A DNA stretch of 64,000 nucleotides, taken from positions 1 through 64,000 of the forward strand of contig NZ_SIRT01000012.1 in assembly GCF_004310325.1 (NCBI RefSeq), read 5' to 3'. Source of the stretch: Hyunsoonleella flava (GTDB taxonomy: Bacteria; Bacteroidota; Bacteroidia; Flavobacteriales; Flavobacteriaceae). A program made the translations under genes and the position numbers. The notes beneath the pieces are model-generated. The model had not been told where the DNA came from. It was given only the letters and a program-made list of their open reading frames with translations, and ran no database searches. Positions 9,896 to 18,201 of this stretch are shown here, piece by piece (position 1 is the first letter of the stretch; every line of letters starts with the position of its first letter).

Positions 9896-10744
9896 ATGAA
9901 ATATTTTGAAACCAAACACGAACGTAATTCTGCAAAAATAACAGCATTAATTGCTGTTATATTACTATTACTATTGTTTGTGGTTGGTCCTCCTTACATG
10001 GATCCTCCTGAAGAATATGGTGTCGCCGTAAACTTTGGAAACTCTGATTTTGGTAGAGGCAATGTTCAACCTAAAAAGCCTGTAAAATCTGAGCCCAAAG
10101 TTATTGAAGAGCTACCACAACCCGAGTCTGCGAAAGCAGAACCAACAAAATCTACTGAAGCAAAAGAAGAAGTGTTAACTCAAGATAATGCAGAAGAAAT
10201 AGCCATTAAAAAGCAAAAAGAAGCTGAAGCAAAGGCAAAGGCTATTGCCGAGGCGAAAGCTAAAGCAGAAGCAGATAGAATAGCAAAAGAAAAGCGAGAA
10301 CAGGAAGAAAAGCGTAAAAAACTAGATGCTTTAATTGGTGGTGTAAGTAAATCTGATGGTTCAGAAACTGGTAGTGAAGGAAATGATAATAAAGCTGGCG
10401 ATAAAGGACAATTAGATGGGAATCCATATGCGCCTAGTTATTTTGGAGGACAAGGCACTGGCAGTGGTGGTGTAGGATATGGTTTAAATGGTAGAGGAAG
10501 AGCTTCTTTCAAAAGGTTAAAACAAGATTGTAATGAATCTGGGCTTGTTATTGTTCGTATCGTAGTAAATAAGAGTGGCAACGTTATTGAAGCTACACCG
10601 GGTGTTAAAGGTACTACTAACACTGCACAATGTTTGTTAGAGCCTGCAAAAAAAATAGCTTTATCCCATAAATGGCCTGCCGATTCTAAAGCACCTTCAC
10701 GTCAAATAGGCTTTGTTAGTGTTAACTTCAAATTGAGTCAATAA
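9896..10744 (+). CDS. TonB-like energy transducer
   Basis: A 282-residue periplasm-spanning protein. One N-terminal helix (about 15-33, ITALIAVILLLLLFVVGPP) anchors it in the inner membrane. A Pro/Glu and then Lys/Ala/Glu-rich charged stretch (about 60-150) can span the periplasm. A Gly/Asn-rich linker follows, and the C-terminal ~75 residues (SGLVIVRIVVNKSGNVIEATPG ... VSVNFKLSQ) fit a TonB C-terminal domain. It starts 44 nt after exbD and stops 3 nt before folC. It probably transduces the proton-motive force from ExbBD to outer-membrane receptors. Confidence 0.8.
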   Translation: MKYFETKHERNSAKITALIAVILLLLLFVVGPPYMDPPEEYGVAVNFGNSDFGRGNVQPKKPVKSEPKVIEELPQPESAKAEPTKSTEAKEEVLTQDNAEEIAIKKQKEAEAKAKAIAEAKAKAEADRIAKEKREQEEKRKKLDALIGGVSKSDGSETGSEGNDNKAGDKGQLDGNPYAPSYFGGQGTGSGGVGYGLNGRGRASFKRLKQDCNESGLVIVRIVVNKSGNVIEATPGVKGTTNTAQCLLEPAKKIALSHKWPADSKAPSRQIGFVSVNFKLSQ

Positions 10745-10747
10745 TCA

Positions 10748-11965
10748 ATGACTTATCAAGATACGTTAGATTGGATGTTTGCGCAACTACCAATGTATCA
10801 GCGCGAAGGGAAAACAGCATATAAAGCTGATTTATCCAACACCTTAAAACTAGCAGAACACTTAAATTATCCAGAACGAACATTTAAATCCGTTCATGTA
10901 GCCGGAACTAATGGAAAGGGCTCTACCAGCCATATGATAACTTCAATACTTCAAGAGGCTGGTTACAGGGTAGGTCTTTACACATCACCTCATTTAAAAG
11001 ATTTTAGAGAGCGTATACGAATTAACGGAAAGCCTGTTAGTAAACAATTTGTAATGGGTTTTATAAAGCGACACAAAGCTTTTTTTGAGGCCAACCAGTT
11101 ATCTTTTTTTGAGATGACAGTCGGTATGGCATTTGAGTATTTTTCAAAACAAAATATTGATATCGCTGTAGTTGAAGTAGGTATGGGAGGGCGACTGGAT
11201 TCTACAAATATATTAACTCCAGAAGTTTCAGTTATTACTAATATTGGGTTAGATCATACTCGGTTTCTTGGTGATACTTTAGAACTGATTGCAGGAGAAA
11301 AAGGAGGTGTTATTAAGGCCAATATTCCCGTTGTTATAGGCGAAACACAAATAGAAACCAAACCAGTATTTGATGCTATTGCTAAAGCTAAGAACTCTAA
11401 AATAGTATATGCAGATGAAGTTGTTAATAGCATATATGCTTCTGATATGATGGGGTATTATCAAGAGAAGAATATTAAAACAACGATTCAAACGATAGAA
11501 GAATTAAGGCTAAAGGAGTATAAGATATCTGAGGAAGCAGTTAAACGAGGCTTTTTAAACGTTGTAAAAAATACGGGATTGTTAGGTAGGTGGCAAGTTT
11601 TAAATGAAGAGCCTAAAGTAGTTTGTGATACAGGGCACAACAGGGAAGGATTAAGCTATGTAATGCATCAAATCTCGAATCATGCTTATAACCACTTGCA
11701 TATGGTTTTTGGGGTAGTAAATGATAAAGATTTGAAATCCATTGTAGATTTATTGCCCAAAAACGCCACCTATTATTTTTGTAAACCAAATATTCCGCGA
11801 GGTAAGAATGCTAATGTATTGCGCACAGAATTAAAACCATATAACCTAATTGGAGAAGCTTATAAATCTGCTATAAAAGCTTATGAAACGGCGCTTGGAA
11901 ATGCTTCGAAAGATGATTTTATTTTTGTAGGTGGAAGTACATTTGTAGTAGCTGAAATAATTTAA
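10748..11965 (+). CDS. folC: Folylpolyglutamate/dihydrofolate synthase
   Basis: A 405-residue Mur-ligase-family enzyme that adds glutamate to dihydropteroate or folates. Motifs include the P-loop HVAGTNGKGSTSHMI, YTSPHLKDFRERIRING, the Mg-binding VEVGMGGRLDSTN, NIGLDHTRFLGDT, the GEKGGVIK loop and the C-terminal DTGHNREGL. Length fits FolC. It begins 3 nt after the tonB-like gene, so it is the last gene of that operon; the association seems to be conserved gene order, not shared function. Confidence 0.92.
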   Translation: MTYQDTLDWMFAQLPMYQREGKTAYKADLSNTLKLAEHLNYPERTFKSVHVAGTNGKGSTSHMITSILQEAGYRVGLYTSPHLKDFRERIRINGKPVSKQFVMGFIKRHKAFFEANQLSFFEMTVGMAFEYFSKQNIDIAVVEVGMGGRLDSTNILTPEVSVITNIGLDHTRFLGDTLELIAGEKGGVIKANIPVVIGETQIETKPVFDAIAKAKNSKIVYADEVVNSIYASDMMGYYQEKNIKTTIQTIEELRLKEYKISEEAVKRGFLNVVKNTGLLGRWQVLNEEPKVVCDTGHNREGLSYVMHQISNHAYNHLHMVFGVVNDKDLKSIVDLLPKNATYYFCKPNIPRGKNANVLRTELKPYNLIGEAYKSAIKAYETALGNASKDDFIFVGGSTFVVAEII

Positions 11966-11983
11966 ATTTTTCTCTAAAAAGTT

Positions 11984-12013
11984 TTTGCAGTATTAAAAAC
12001 TAGATTATATTTG
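11984..12013 (+). promoter_or_regulatory. Bacteroidetes-type promoter of the tRNA-Val gene
   Basis: TTTG at 11984-11987 and TATATTTG at 12006-12013 are separated by 18 bp. This matches the -33 TTTG / -7 TAnnTTTG promoter used by the main sigma factor of Bacteroidetes. The tRNA begins 15 nt after the -7 box, so a short 5' leader is predicted. Confidence 0.8.
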
Positions 12014-12028
12014 CACACCTATTATTTA

Positions 12029-12103
12029 GGGCGCGTAGCTCAGTTGGTTCAGAGCACTTGGTTTACACCCAAGGGGTCAGGGGTTCGAATCCCTTCGCGC
12101 CCA
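12029..12103 (+). tRNA. tRNA-Val, anticodon UAC
   Basis: A 75-nt cloverleaf. The acceptor stem is GGGCGCG (12029-12035) with CGCGCCC (12096-12102) and discriminator A. The D arm is GCTC/GAGC, the anticodon stem CTTGG/CCAAG with loop TTTACAC placing TAC at 12064-12066, and the T arm has loop TTCGAAT. CCA is not encoded. It reads GUA and probably other GUN valine codons. Confidence 0.96.
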
Positions 12104-12104
12104 C

Positions 12105-12133
12105 AAAAGCTTCCAGAAACGGAAGCTTTTTTT
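12105..12133 (+). terminator. Intrinsic terminator of tRNA-Val
   Basis: AAAAGCTTCC (12105-12114) pairs with GGAAGCTTTT (12121-12130) around a 6-nt loop, and the T run extends to 12133. It starts one base after the tRNA. Confidence 0.9.
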
Positions 12134-12205
12134 GTTTCTACCTGTTATTTAGTCTGTCAATTTTTATAAGCTTTAATTTTTCTGTATTTTTAGAAAAACG
12201 CTCTC

Positions 12206-12973
12206 ATGTTCGAAAAAATTAAGGACACTTACCAAGAAATATTTAAGTCATACGATGACCCTTCAATAGAAAAACATATAAAAAAGATTATAGAGATTGA
12301 TACCTATCTGCCTTATAGTTCAACGTTTTTCTGCATTACCAATACCCAAGATCTCACTTTTGAGTACATAAGTAAAAACATGAAGGCTTGTTTAGGCTAT
12401 GATGTAAATACTTTAAAAAATGGTGGTATGCGATACTTTTGGAGTAGAATGCATCCTGATGATATTGAACATTGGCTAAAGGCTTTAAATGGTCTCATGG
12501 ACTTTACACTTGGTGAAATAAAGATTGAGGACAGGGCTAAAGTGACCTATACCTGGAACTACAGATTAAAAAATGAAAAAGATGAATATGTAAATGTTGT
12601 TCAGAATACTACACCTTTAGAGTTTGATACAGAGGATAAACCCATAATTGGTTTAGCTCATTATACAGTTTTACATCCTGATTTGAATATGCAAGTTTGT
12701 GCCTCTGCTAAATTATTGAATGAGCAAAATGAATACGAAACCATCTATTTTAGCAATTTTTCCCAAAAGTTGTTGTCAAATTCTATCAGCAATAGGGAGA
12801 GAGATATCATACGTCTGTTAGTCTTGAATCATTCAAGTAAATCTATTGCAGATAAACTTAATATTAGCCCCAATACTGTAGATACACACCGCAGAAATAT
12901 TTTAAAAAAGTTAAATATATCCTCCACAGGCGAGCTCATAGGGATGCTGAAGATGAATCAGAATCTAATCTAA
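12206..12973 (+). CDS. PAS-like sensor / LuxR-type DNA-binding regulator
   Basis: A 255-residue cytoplasmic transcription factor. Residues about 40-150 resemble a PAS sensor fold (FCITNTQDLTFEYISKNMKACLGYD ... FWSRMHPDDIEHW ... NYRLKNEKDEYV). The C-terminal ~60 residues are a LuxR/GerE helix-turn-helix (LSNSISNRERDIIRLLVLNHSSKSIADKL, then SPNTVDTHRRNILKKLN). No phosphoreceiver domain is present, so the signal is probably sensed directly by the PAS region. The gene is alone; downstream lies an intergenic region with two copies of a palindrome and a large lipoprotein gene, the most obvious candidate target. Confidence 0.82.
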   Translation: MFEKIKDTYQEIFKSYDDPSIEKHIKKIIEIDTYLPYSSTFFCITNTQDLTFEYISKNMKACLGYDVNTLKNGGMRYFWSRMHPDDIEHWLKALNGLMDFTLGEIKIEDRAKVTYTWNYRLKNEKDEYVNVVQNTTPLEFDTEDKPIIGLAHYTVLHPDLNMQVCASAKLLNEQNEYETIYFSNFSQKLLSNSISNRERDIIRLLVLNHSSKSIADKLNISPNTVDTHRRNILKKLNISSTGELIGMLKMNQNLI

Positions 12974-13036
12974 CTGATTAAAGGTGCAATCCATTATATC
13001 GTCTATTTATTGTTTTTTATCGAATAGAGGTCTTAT

Positions 13037-13064
13037 TTTAAGGTAATTACTCAATTTGAGTATT
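13037..13064 (+). repeat. Palindrome block, copy 1
   Basis: TTTAAGGTAATT (13037-13048) runs directly into the near-perfect palindrome TACTCAATTTGAGTA (13048-13062). The 17-nt segment TACTCAATTTGAGTATT recurs as its exact reverse complement at 13462-13478. A dimeric regulator operator is the simplest reading. Confidence 0.65.
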
Positions 13065-13126
13065 GCTTTTTACTGATTATTAAAGGATATTTACATTGCT
13101 ATTAATTAGTTCTTAGGGAGAATTAC

Positions 13127-13163
13127 AAAAAGTGTCTATTTTATCAATATATAGGCACTTTTT
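13127..13163 (+). terminator. Terminator hairpin after the PAS/LuxR gene
   Basis: AAAAAGTGTCTAT (13127-13139) pairs with ATAGGCACTTTTT (13151-13163), with a single G-U wobble and an 11-nt loop. The flanking A and T runs make it able to work in both directions. Confidence 0.7.
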
Positions 13164-13461
13164 ATTAAAACTACGACAGGCATAATAGTACTCTTTCTAT
13201 CGTTACAATTTTAGGTTTTCACTTGAAATTACAACTTCATTGTTTTTAATAATCATTAAATATAAATAGTAATTGTAAAGTTTTGAGGAATAATTGTTAT
13301 TATTTCCAAAGTAAAGTACAACAGTAAATTGGATATTATAATATTTTAATTTCAATAAAGCTCACTCATAAAACAGCCTGTTTCAGAATAATTATAATGA
13401 AATTAAAAGAGAATCTGATTTTAATCTAAAATATCATTTGCTTCATCGAATTTTGCACATA

Positions 13462-13522
13462 AATACTCAAATTGAGTATATTGTATATGTTTTTATTTTC
13501 CTAGCTTTAGAATTACCTTAAA
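13462..13522 (-). repeat. Palindrome block, copy 2 (inverted)
   Basis: AATACTCAAATTGAGTA (13462-13478) is the reverse complement of copy 1, and AATTACCTTAAA (13511-13522) is the reverse complement of the TTTAAGGTAATT of copy 1. Here the two modules are separated by 32 bp instead of being joined. It lies 76-136 bp before the lipoprotein start. Confidence 0.65.
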
Positions 13523-13597
13523 GAAAATCGATTAGGAGTCTGTTTTTTGTTCGCCTCTCAATTCACTTACTCTCAATTTTAAACTAATATTTTAAGT

Positions 13598-16500
13598 ATG
13601 AAACGTATAATTGATTTATCGATACGTATTTTACTGTCTTTTACCTTTTTATTTTGTATAAATTCATGTAACATCGAAAAAGTACAAGATGAAAAATTAG
13701 TGGAAGAGGAAGTAATAAACCCTAATCTTGATCCAATAAATGTTTTAGTAGAGTTACCTGAAGATGTACCATTTAATGTGGATCAATTGACGGTTTCTTC
13801 CGCATTTTCCGAAGACAAACCCTTGACAAATGGAGAGGGTTTTATTCAAACGTTTAAAAATAGTACTTCAGAGCTAATCTTTGCCTCTAATCCAGAAGGA
13901 AACATAGTTCTACTAGCAAACACGAGTACAAAGAATACAAGTTTTGAAGTAAAGTTGAGTATTGAGTCGACTGCTATGACATTGATAATGATGCATCCGT
14001 GGACGTTTGATTTGTCTGACATTGCAAAGGCAGAAGCTCAATCTTTCATAAAGAACTTACCAGAATTTATTGAATTTACGGAAGCTATAAAAGGCTCAAT
14101 TTTAACAGGAGAGTTTAGCCCCTTGCAGTCAGAAGAGGTTTTGAACGCGTTGATTAAAGTTCAAAACCTTGTAGCTAAAACAATAGAGAAGTATAAACAA
14201 CCTTTATTTTTTAAAATAGAACCCCAGAAAGCTACAATCACAAACAAAGAAAGTAGTGCGGCCTACTCTGTTGGTTTATATGATGGTAATAACGAATATT
14301 TTGGACATAAACTTGCTGTTGGTATTGAGAAGCTTTATTATTTTTTTCCAGATTTTCAAAATTTTGCAATAGGGTCTACCTCCAATGAGAATTCAACGGT
14401 GAACTTTAACATACCAAGTGAAGGTAGATGGGTACTTAAGGCTAAAAGTGGGTTGTCCTTTGATGGGAGTTTAGAAAATCAGCAGGCTGCATATCATAAT
14501 TCTTTGTTGGTGCTTCAAAATATACTTAGTATGTTTTCAGGTAAGTTAAAAGAGTTATTGTCGCAGGCTGCTAATTGTACTGTATCTTCAGGAGAATGGT
14601 TATATAAGTATGTATTTGGGACGTTAACTTTTGAAAATAGTATTAAAAAATATTCTAAAGGAGAGATTACAGAATACGAGTTACTTAAGGTTACTGTTAA
14701 ACTAATGCAGCAAGGATATGAGAAATTGCTAAAAACTATAAAATCATGTTTCCCTAGTTCTGATGAAACTGTAAAAGAAATGCTGGATGGGTACTTCGTA
14801 AAACTTTTAAAATTATTTGATGCAACCTATAAATTAATCACAGCCTTTAATACGGGGGCAATGTTAGCGGATTGGAAACAGTTCAAATCTGAAATTGAAT
14901 TATGTTTCATAAAGCAAGATGGTGAGATTATAGCATGTGAGGGTCTCCAATTTGAGGGACCTATAGATTTTGGAGAAGTGTTAGTTGGGCAAGTGGCTAC
15001 AAAAGAAATTACAATAACTAATATTGATGAGTTTGAGGTGGAAGTTTTGGAGTTTAATTTACCTGAACGCTGTTATATTGAATTAGAAGATAAGGTTTTT
15101 CAAGTGGGTGAAAGCAAAAATGCAACAGTAACTTTTGAACCATTAAATGCCCAAGATTATTCTGGAAATATAAGGGCCATAGGTTTTCAAGGTCAAACCT
15201 TGGCAATTACAACAGTTTCGGCAATTGGAGTTGAAGGGTTTGAGTTACAAGGCGATTTAAATTTTGGTGAAGTTCCAATAAATGAATCAAAAACTAAATC
15301 GTTCACAATTAAAAATACCTTAAGTTCTGCTATGTCTGCTACAATTTCATTCCCTTTAGGTTTTGGAGACTCAGTACAAACAGGACTTGTTATTCAACCT
15401 AATGAAACAATTTCAGTAGACGTTGTATTTACACCCGAGTTGGCACAAGAATATTCAGGAAATATAATTGTAGACACTAATTTTGGACTTCAGACCCTAG
15501 GAGCTGCGGGAACAGGTGTATTGGCAGGGACTATGCAAATAACGGGCAATACAGATTTTGGTGAAGTAGTTATAGGCGATGATAATGCTGGTAATATATC
15601 GATAATTAATAATGGCCAAATTCCAATTAATGTATCGTCGATTGAATTTATTAACGTATTAGGAACGTTTGCCGCCGATGGCTTCTTAAGTGGGGTTATT
15701 AATGCTGGTGAATCAAAAACTGTACTTATTAAGTTTACACCTGCTGAAGTGCGCACTTATTCTGGCTTTTTGGTTGTAAACAACGACGTTGATCAAGGTA
15801 ATAATACACATCCTGTTACTGGTGTGGGAATTGATAATGGCACTATTAATCTTTCAGGGAATATGAATTTTGGAGATGTAGTTATAAATGGTTCCAAAAG
15901 TCAAGATTTATTGATTACTAACAACAGTCAAACAGCAATGACAGTATCCTCATTAGAATTGCCAAATGGTTTTACTTCAGACTGGAATTCCGGAACAATT
16001 CAGCCCAATGGTTCGCAAAATATTTTGGTGACTTTTAGCCCTAACAATGTTCAGCAATATTCTGGTAGTTTGGTTGTAAATAATAATATTGACTCTGTTA
16101 ATAATACCATAGCTATTAGCGGAAACGGTATTTCTCAATTGGCCTTATCAGGTGATCTCGAGTTTGGAGACATAGAAATCAATACCTCAGAGGGGAGAAC
16201 ATTAAAACTTATTAATAATGGTAATACTTTTATTAATGTGGCTTCTATTGATTTACCAGAGGGCTTTACGGCAGATTGGACATCTGGTGTTATTTTAGCC
16301 AATGCTTCTCAAGATGTTATTATAACTTTTAGTCCTACTGAAGTTAAAAGTTACTCAGGTGATGTTATAGTAAATAATGATGTTGATAATATTGATAACC
16401 ACATGTCTATAAGCGGTAATGGTGTTATATTAGATTATGTATATCCCCTAAATGGGCTTTATGGGCCCAATGTATTAAACTTAGACAATACAAATACTAG

Positions 16501-16762
16501 TGCTGGCAACTTCTCAATGCATGCAATTATTCCTTCAGGTAAAGCATTAAAAGTGAAAGTTTCAGGAAGCTTTAGCTACGTTACAGGGCATTCTACTGAT
16601 GGAGACTGGACTAGGGTGCAATCTGGTGGCGGATCTAACCTAATCGTTGAGTTTACCTCAACTAAGGACGGAAATGTAGATTTTCACCTTTTAATAAACC
16701 CCGCTGGTGTTACTATTGAAGTTTACGAAAATGGCGATACAACACCCACTTGGACGAGATAA
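13598..16762 (+). CDS. Large surface lipoprotein with five ASPM/Hydin-like repeats
   Basis: A 1054-residue lipoprotein. The signal peptide ends in the lipobox FCINSC (Cys at about 27). Residues about 30-445 are a helical/beta region I do not recognise, with two Cys pairs. From about 448 to 943 there are five tandem ~98-residue immunoglobulin-like repeats of the ASPM/SPD-2/Hydin or choice-of-anchor D type, each with GxxxFGxVxI near its start and VTFSPxxxxxYSGxLxVxN in the middle. A ~110-residue C-terminal beta domain (GNFSMHAIIPSGKALKVKVSG ... FHLLINPAG) closes the protein. No T9SS sorting domain is seen, so outer-membrane anchoring through the lipid is expected. Role is unknown; a scaffold or binding function is inference. 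It stands alone after a long regulatory region. Confidence 0.78.
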   Translation: MKRIIDLSIRILLSFTFLFCINSCNIEKVQDEKLVEEEVINPNLDPINVLVELPEDVPFNVDQLTVSSAFSEDKPLTNGEGFIQTFKNSTSELIFASNPEGNIVLLANTSTKNTSFEVKLSIESTAMTLIMMHPWTFDLSDIAKAEAQSFIKNLPEFIEFTEAIKGSILTGEFSPLQSEEVLNALIKVQNLVAKTIEKYKQPLFFKIEPQKATITNKESSAAYSVGLYDGNNEYFGHKLAVGIEKLYYFFPDFQNFAIGSTSNENSTVNFNIPSEGRWVLKAKSGLSFDGSLENQQAAYHNSLLVLQNILSMFSGKLKELLSQAANCTVSSGEWLYKYVFGTLTFENSIKKYSKGEITEYELLKVTVKLMQQGYEKLLKTIKSCFPSSDETVKEMLDGYFVKLLKLFDATYKLITAFNTGAMLADWKQFKSEIELCFIKQDGEIIACEGLQFEGPIDFGEVLVGQVATKEITITNIDEFEVEVLEFNLPERCYIELEDKVFQVGESKNATVTFEPLNAQDYSGNIRAIGFQGQTLAITTVSAIGVEGFELQGDLNFGEVPINESKTKSFTIKNTLSSAMSATISFPLGFGDSVQTGLVIQPNETISVDVVFTPELAQEYSGNIIVDTNFGLQTLGAAGTGVLAGTMQITGNTDFGEVVIGDDNAGNISIINNGQIPINVSSIEFINVLGTFAADGFLSGVINAGESKTVLIKFTPAEVRTYSGFLVVNNDVDQGNNTHPVTGVGIDNGTINLSGNMNFGDVVINGSKSQDLLITNNSQTAMTVSSLELPNGFTSDWNSGTIQPNGSQNILVTFSPNNVQQYSGSLVVNNNIDSVNNTIAISGNGISQLALSGDLEFGDIEINTSEGRTLKLINNGNTFINVASIDLPEGFTADWTSGVILANASQDVIITFSPTEVKSYSGDVIVNNDVDNIDNHMSISGNGVILDYVYPLNGLYGPNVLNLDNTNTSAGNFSMHAIIPSGKALKVKVSGSFSYVTGHSTDGDWTRVQSGGGSNLIVEFTSTKDGNVDFHLLINPAGVTIEVYENGDTTPTWTR
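14939..16429 (+). repeat. Five coding repeats of about 297 bp
   Basis: Repeat units start near 14939, 15238, 15532, 15844 and 16141. Protein identity is highest between units 4 and 5 (both have a GFTxDWxSG segment and VNNxID/VNNDVD endings), suggesting recent duplication of the last units. Nucleotide identity is diverged enough that slippage is unlikely to be frequent. Confidence 0.7.
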
Positions 16763-16860
16763 TATAAAATTAACCAACTCACCTTTTATGAGACATATTT
16801 ATTAAAGACCTTGTATATGGGTGACGTTTCGAATTGATTTATTGAGAATAAAGAAACATC

Positions 16861-18129
16861 TTATAGAATTCTCTCCAAGGCCATTCCTCTGGAGCCTTTT
16901 ATCAAAAGGGTTGATTTATACACTTTTGATAAATCAAATGTTTCATTAAATCTATGGAAATTTTTAAACTTTAAAGTTTTTTGAGTTTTTACTTTAGAAC
17001 TAAAAAAGTTTTCGCCAACAAGAAATACTTCTTCAATATTTAACGAAGATGCTAAATCAGCTATGACTTGATGTTCAAATTCGGCATCTTCACCTAATTC
17101 AAACATATCACCTAAAATTGCAACTTTGTAGCCTTCTTGTTTTTCAAAATTGAGAAGTGCAGCCCTCATGCTTGTAGGATTTGCGTTATAAGCATCTAAA
17201 ATAATTTTATTCGATCCTTTTTCTATGATCTGAGAGCGATTGTTTGAAGGCACATAGCCTTCTATTGCAGATGCAATGTTGCTATCGTTTATTTTAAAGT
17301 AATTGCCAATAGCTATAGCTACAGCTATGTTATTAAAATTATAATCTCCTATAAGTTGGCTATTAATCGTTTGGTTTCTATATTTTGAGGATACAAAAGG
17401 CTGAGCATTTATAAAATCTATAGATACATCAGCATTTGACTTACGATCACCAAAACTAAAAGTACGCGCATTTTGGGCTTTTTTAACCTGAATTGGATCA
17501 TTCAGATTCAAAAAAATTGTTTTATCATGAGTAATCATATGCGAGAACATTTCGCTCTTTCCTTTTATAACACCTTCAACGCCACCAAAACCTTCTAGGT
17601 GAGCTTTACCATAGTTGGTTATTAACCCATAATCTGGGAAAGTAATATTGCATAAAAACTCAATTTCTTTTTGATGATTTGCTCCCATTTCCACAATGCC
17701 TATTTCGGTGTCTTTGGTCATTTTAAGCAAAGTTAGCGGTACGCCGATGTGGTTATTTAAATTGCCTTCGGTTGCACAGGTTTTATAATGTTTTGATAAA
17801 ACAGCGTTTATAAGCTCTTTGGTTGTAGTTTTACCATTACTACCAGTTAATGCGATAATAGGCGTTTTGAGATATTTTCTATGGTATGTTGCAAGATTTT
17901 GAAGGGTTTCTAGAACATTTTTAACAAGTATAGTGTTGTCAGATTCAAATTCTTTTTCATCTATTACCGCGTATTTAGCACCTTTGTCTATTGCCTGTTG
18001 GGCATAGGTGTTGCCGTTGAAGTTATCGCCTTTTAATGCAAAAAAAAGGTCTCCCTTTTTTATTTTTCTGGTGTCTGTGCTGACTGAGTTACAGTGTAAA
18101 AAAAGGTTGTGCAGTGCTTCTATATTCAT
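16861..18129 (-). CDS. murF: UDP-MurNAc-tripeptide D-Ala-D-Ala ligase
   Basis: A 422-residue cytoplasmic Mur ligase that adds the D-Ala-D-Ala dipeptide to complete the peptidoglycan precursor. Motifs: N-terminal STDTRKIKKGDLFFALKGDNFNGN, the ATP-binding IALTGSNGKTTTKELI, EMGANHQKEIEFL, the NxxxN segment YNFNNIAVAIAIG, and the C-terminal DAYNANPTSM and LGDMFELG. Length is near the family mean (about 450). It reads away from the lipoprotein gene (convergent) and lies 72 nt downstream of gldJ, with a terminator between. Confidence 0.93.
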   Translation of the reverse strand: MNIEALHNLFLHCNSVSTDTRKIKKGDLFFALKGDNFNGNTYAQQAIDKGAKYAVIDEKEFESDNTILVKNVLETLQNLATYHRKYLKTPIIALTGSNGKTTTKELINAVLSKHYKTCATEGNLNNHIGVPLTLLKMTKDTEIGIVEMGANHQKEIEFLCNITFPDYGLITNYGKAHLEGFGGVEGVIKGKSEMFSHMITHDKTIFLNLNDPIQVKKAQNARTFSFGDRKSNADVSIDFINAQPFVSSKYRNQTINSQLIGDYNFNNIAVAIAIGNYFKINDSNIASAIEGYVPSNNRSQIIEKGSNKIILDAYNANPTSMRAALLNFEKQEGYKVAILGDMFELGEDAEFEHQVIADLASSLNIEEVFLVGENFFSSKVKTQKTLKFKNFHRFNETFDLSKVYKSTLLIKGSRGMALERIL

Positions 18130-18140
18130 GAAATAAATGT

Positions 18141-18176
18141 AAAAAAAAAAGTCCTAATTTAGTATCAGGACTTTTT
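18141..18176 (-). terminator. Terminator upstream of murF
   Basis: AAAAAGTCCT (18146-18155) and AGGACTTTTT (18167-18176) form a 10-bp stem with an 11-nt loop. The A10 run at 18141-18150 gives a T tract on the minus strand, so it terminates the gldJ transcript just before murF. Confidence 0.8.
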
Positions 18177-18201
18177 AATTTTTATCAGATAAGCATTAAA
18201 C

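Larger units (their letters stand above)
12974..13597. promoter_or_regulatory. 624-bp intergenic region with inverted palindrome pair
   Basis: No gene longer than about 10 codons is supported here. It holds a likely terminator for the upstream regulator (13127-13163) and two related blocks in opposite orientation (13037-13064 and 13462-13522). A loose promoter can be drawn for the downstream lipoprotein: TTTTG at 13451-13455 and TATATTG at 13477-13483, with the second palindrome in between. Otherwise the region is AT-rich and featureless. Confidence 0.6.
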
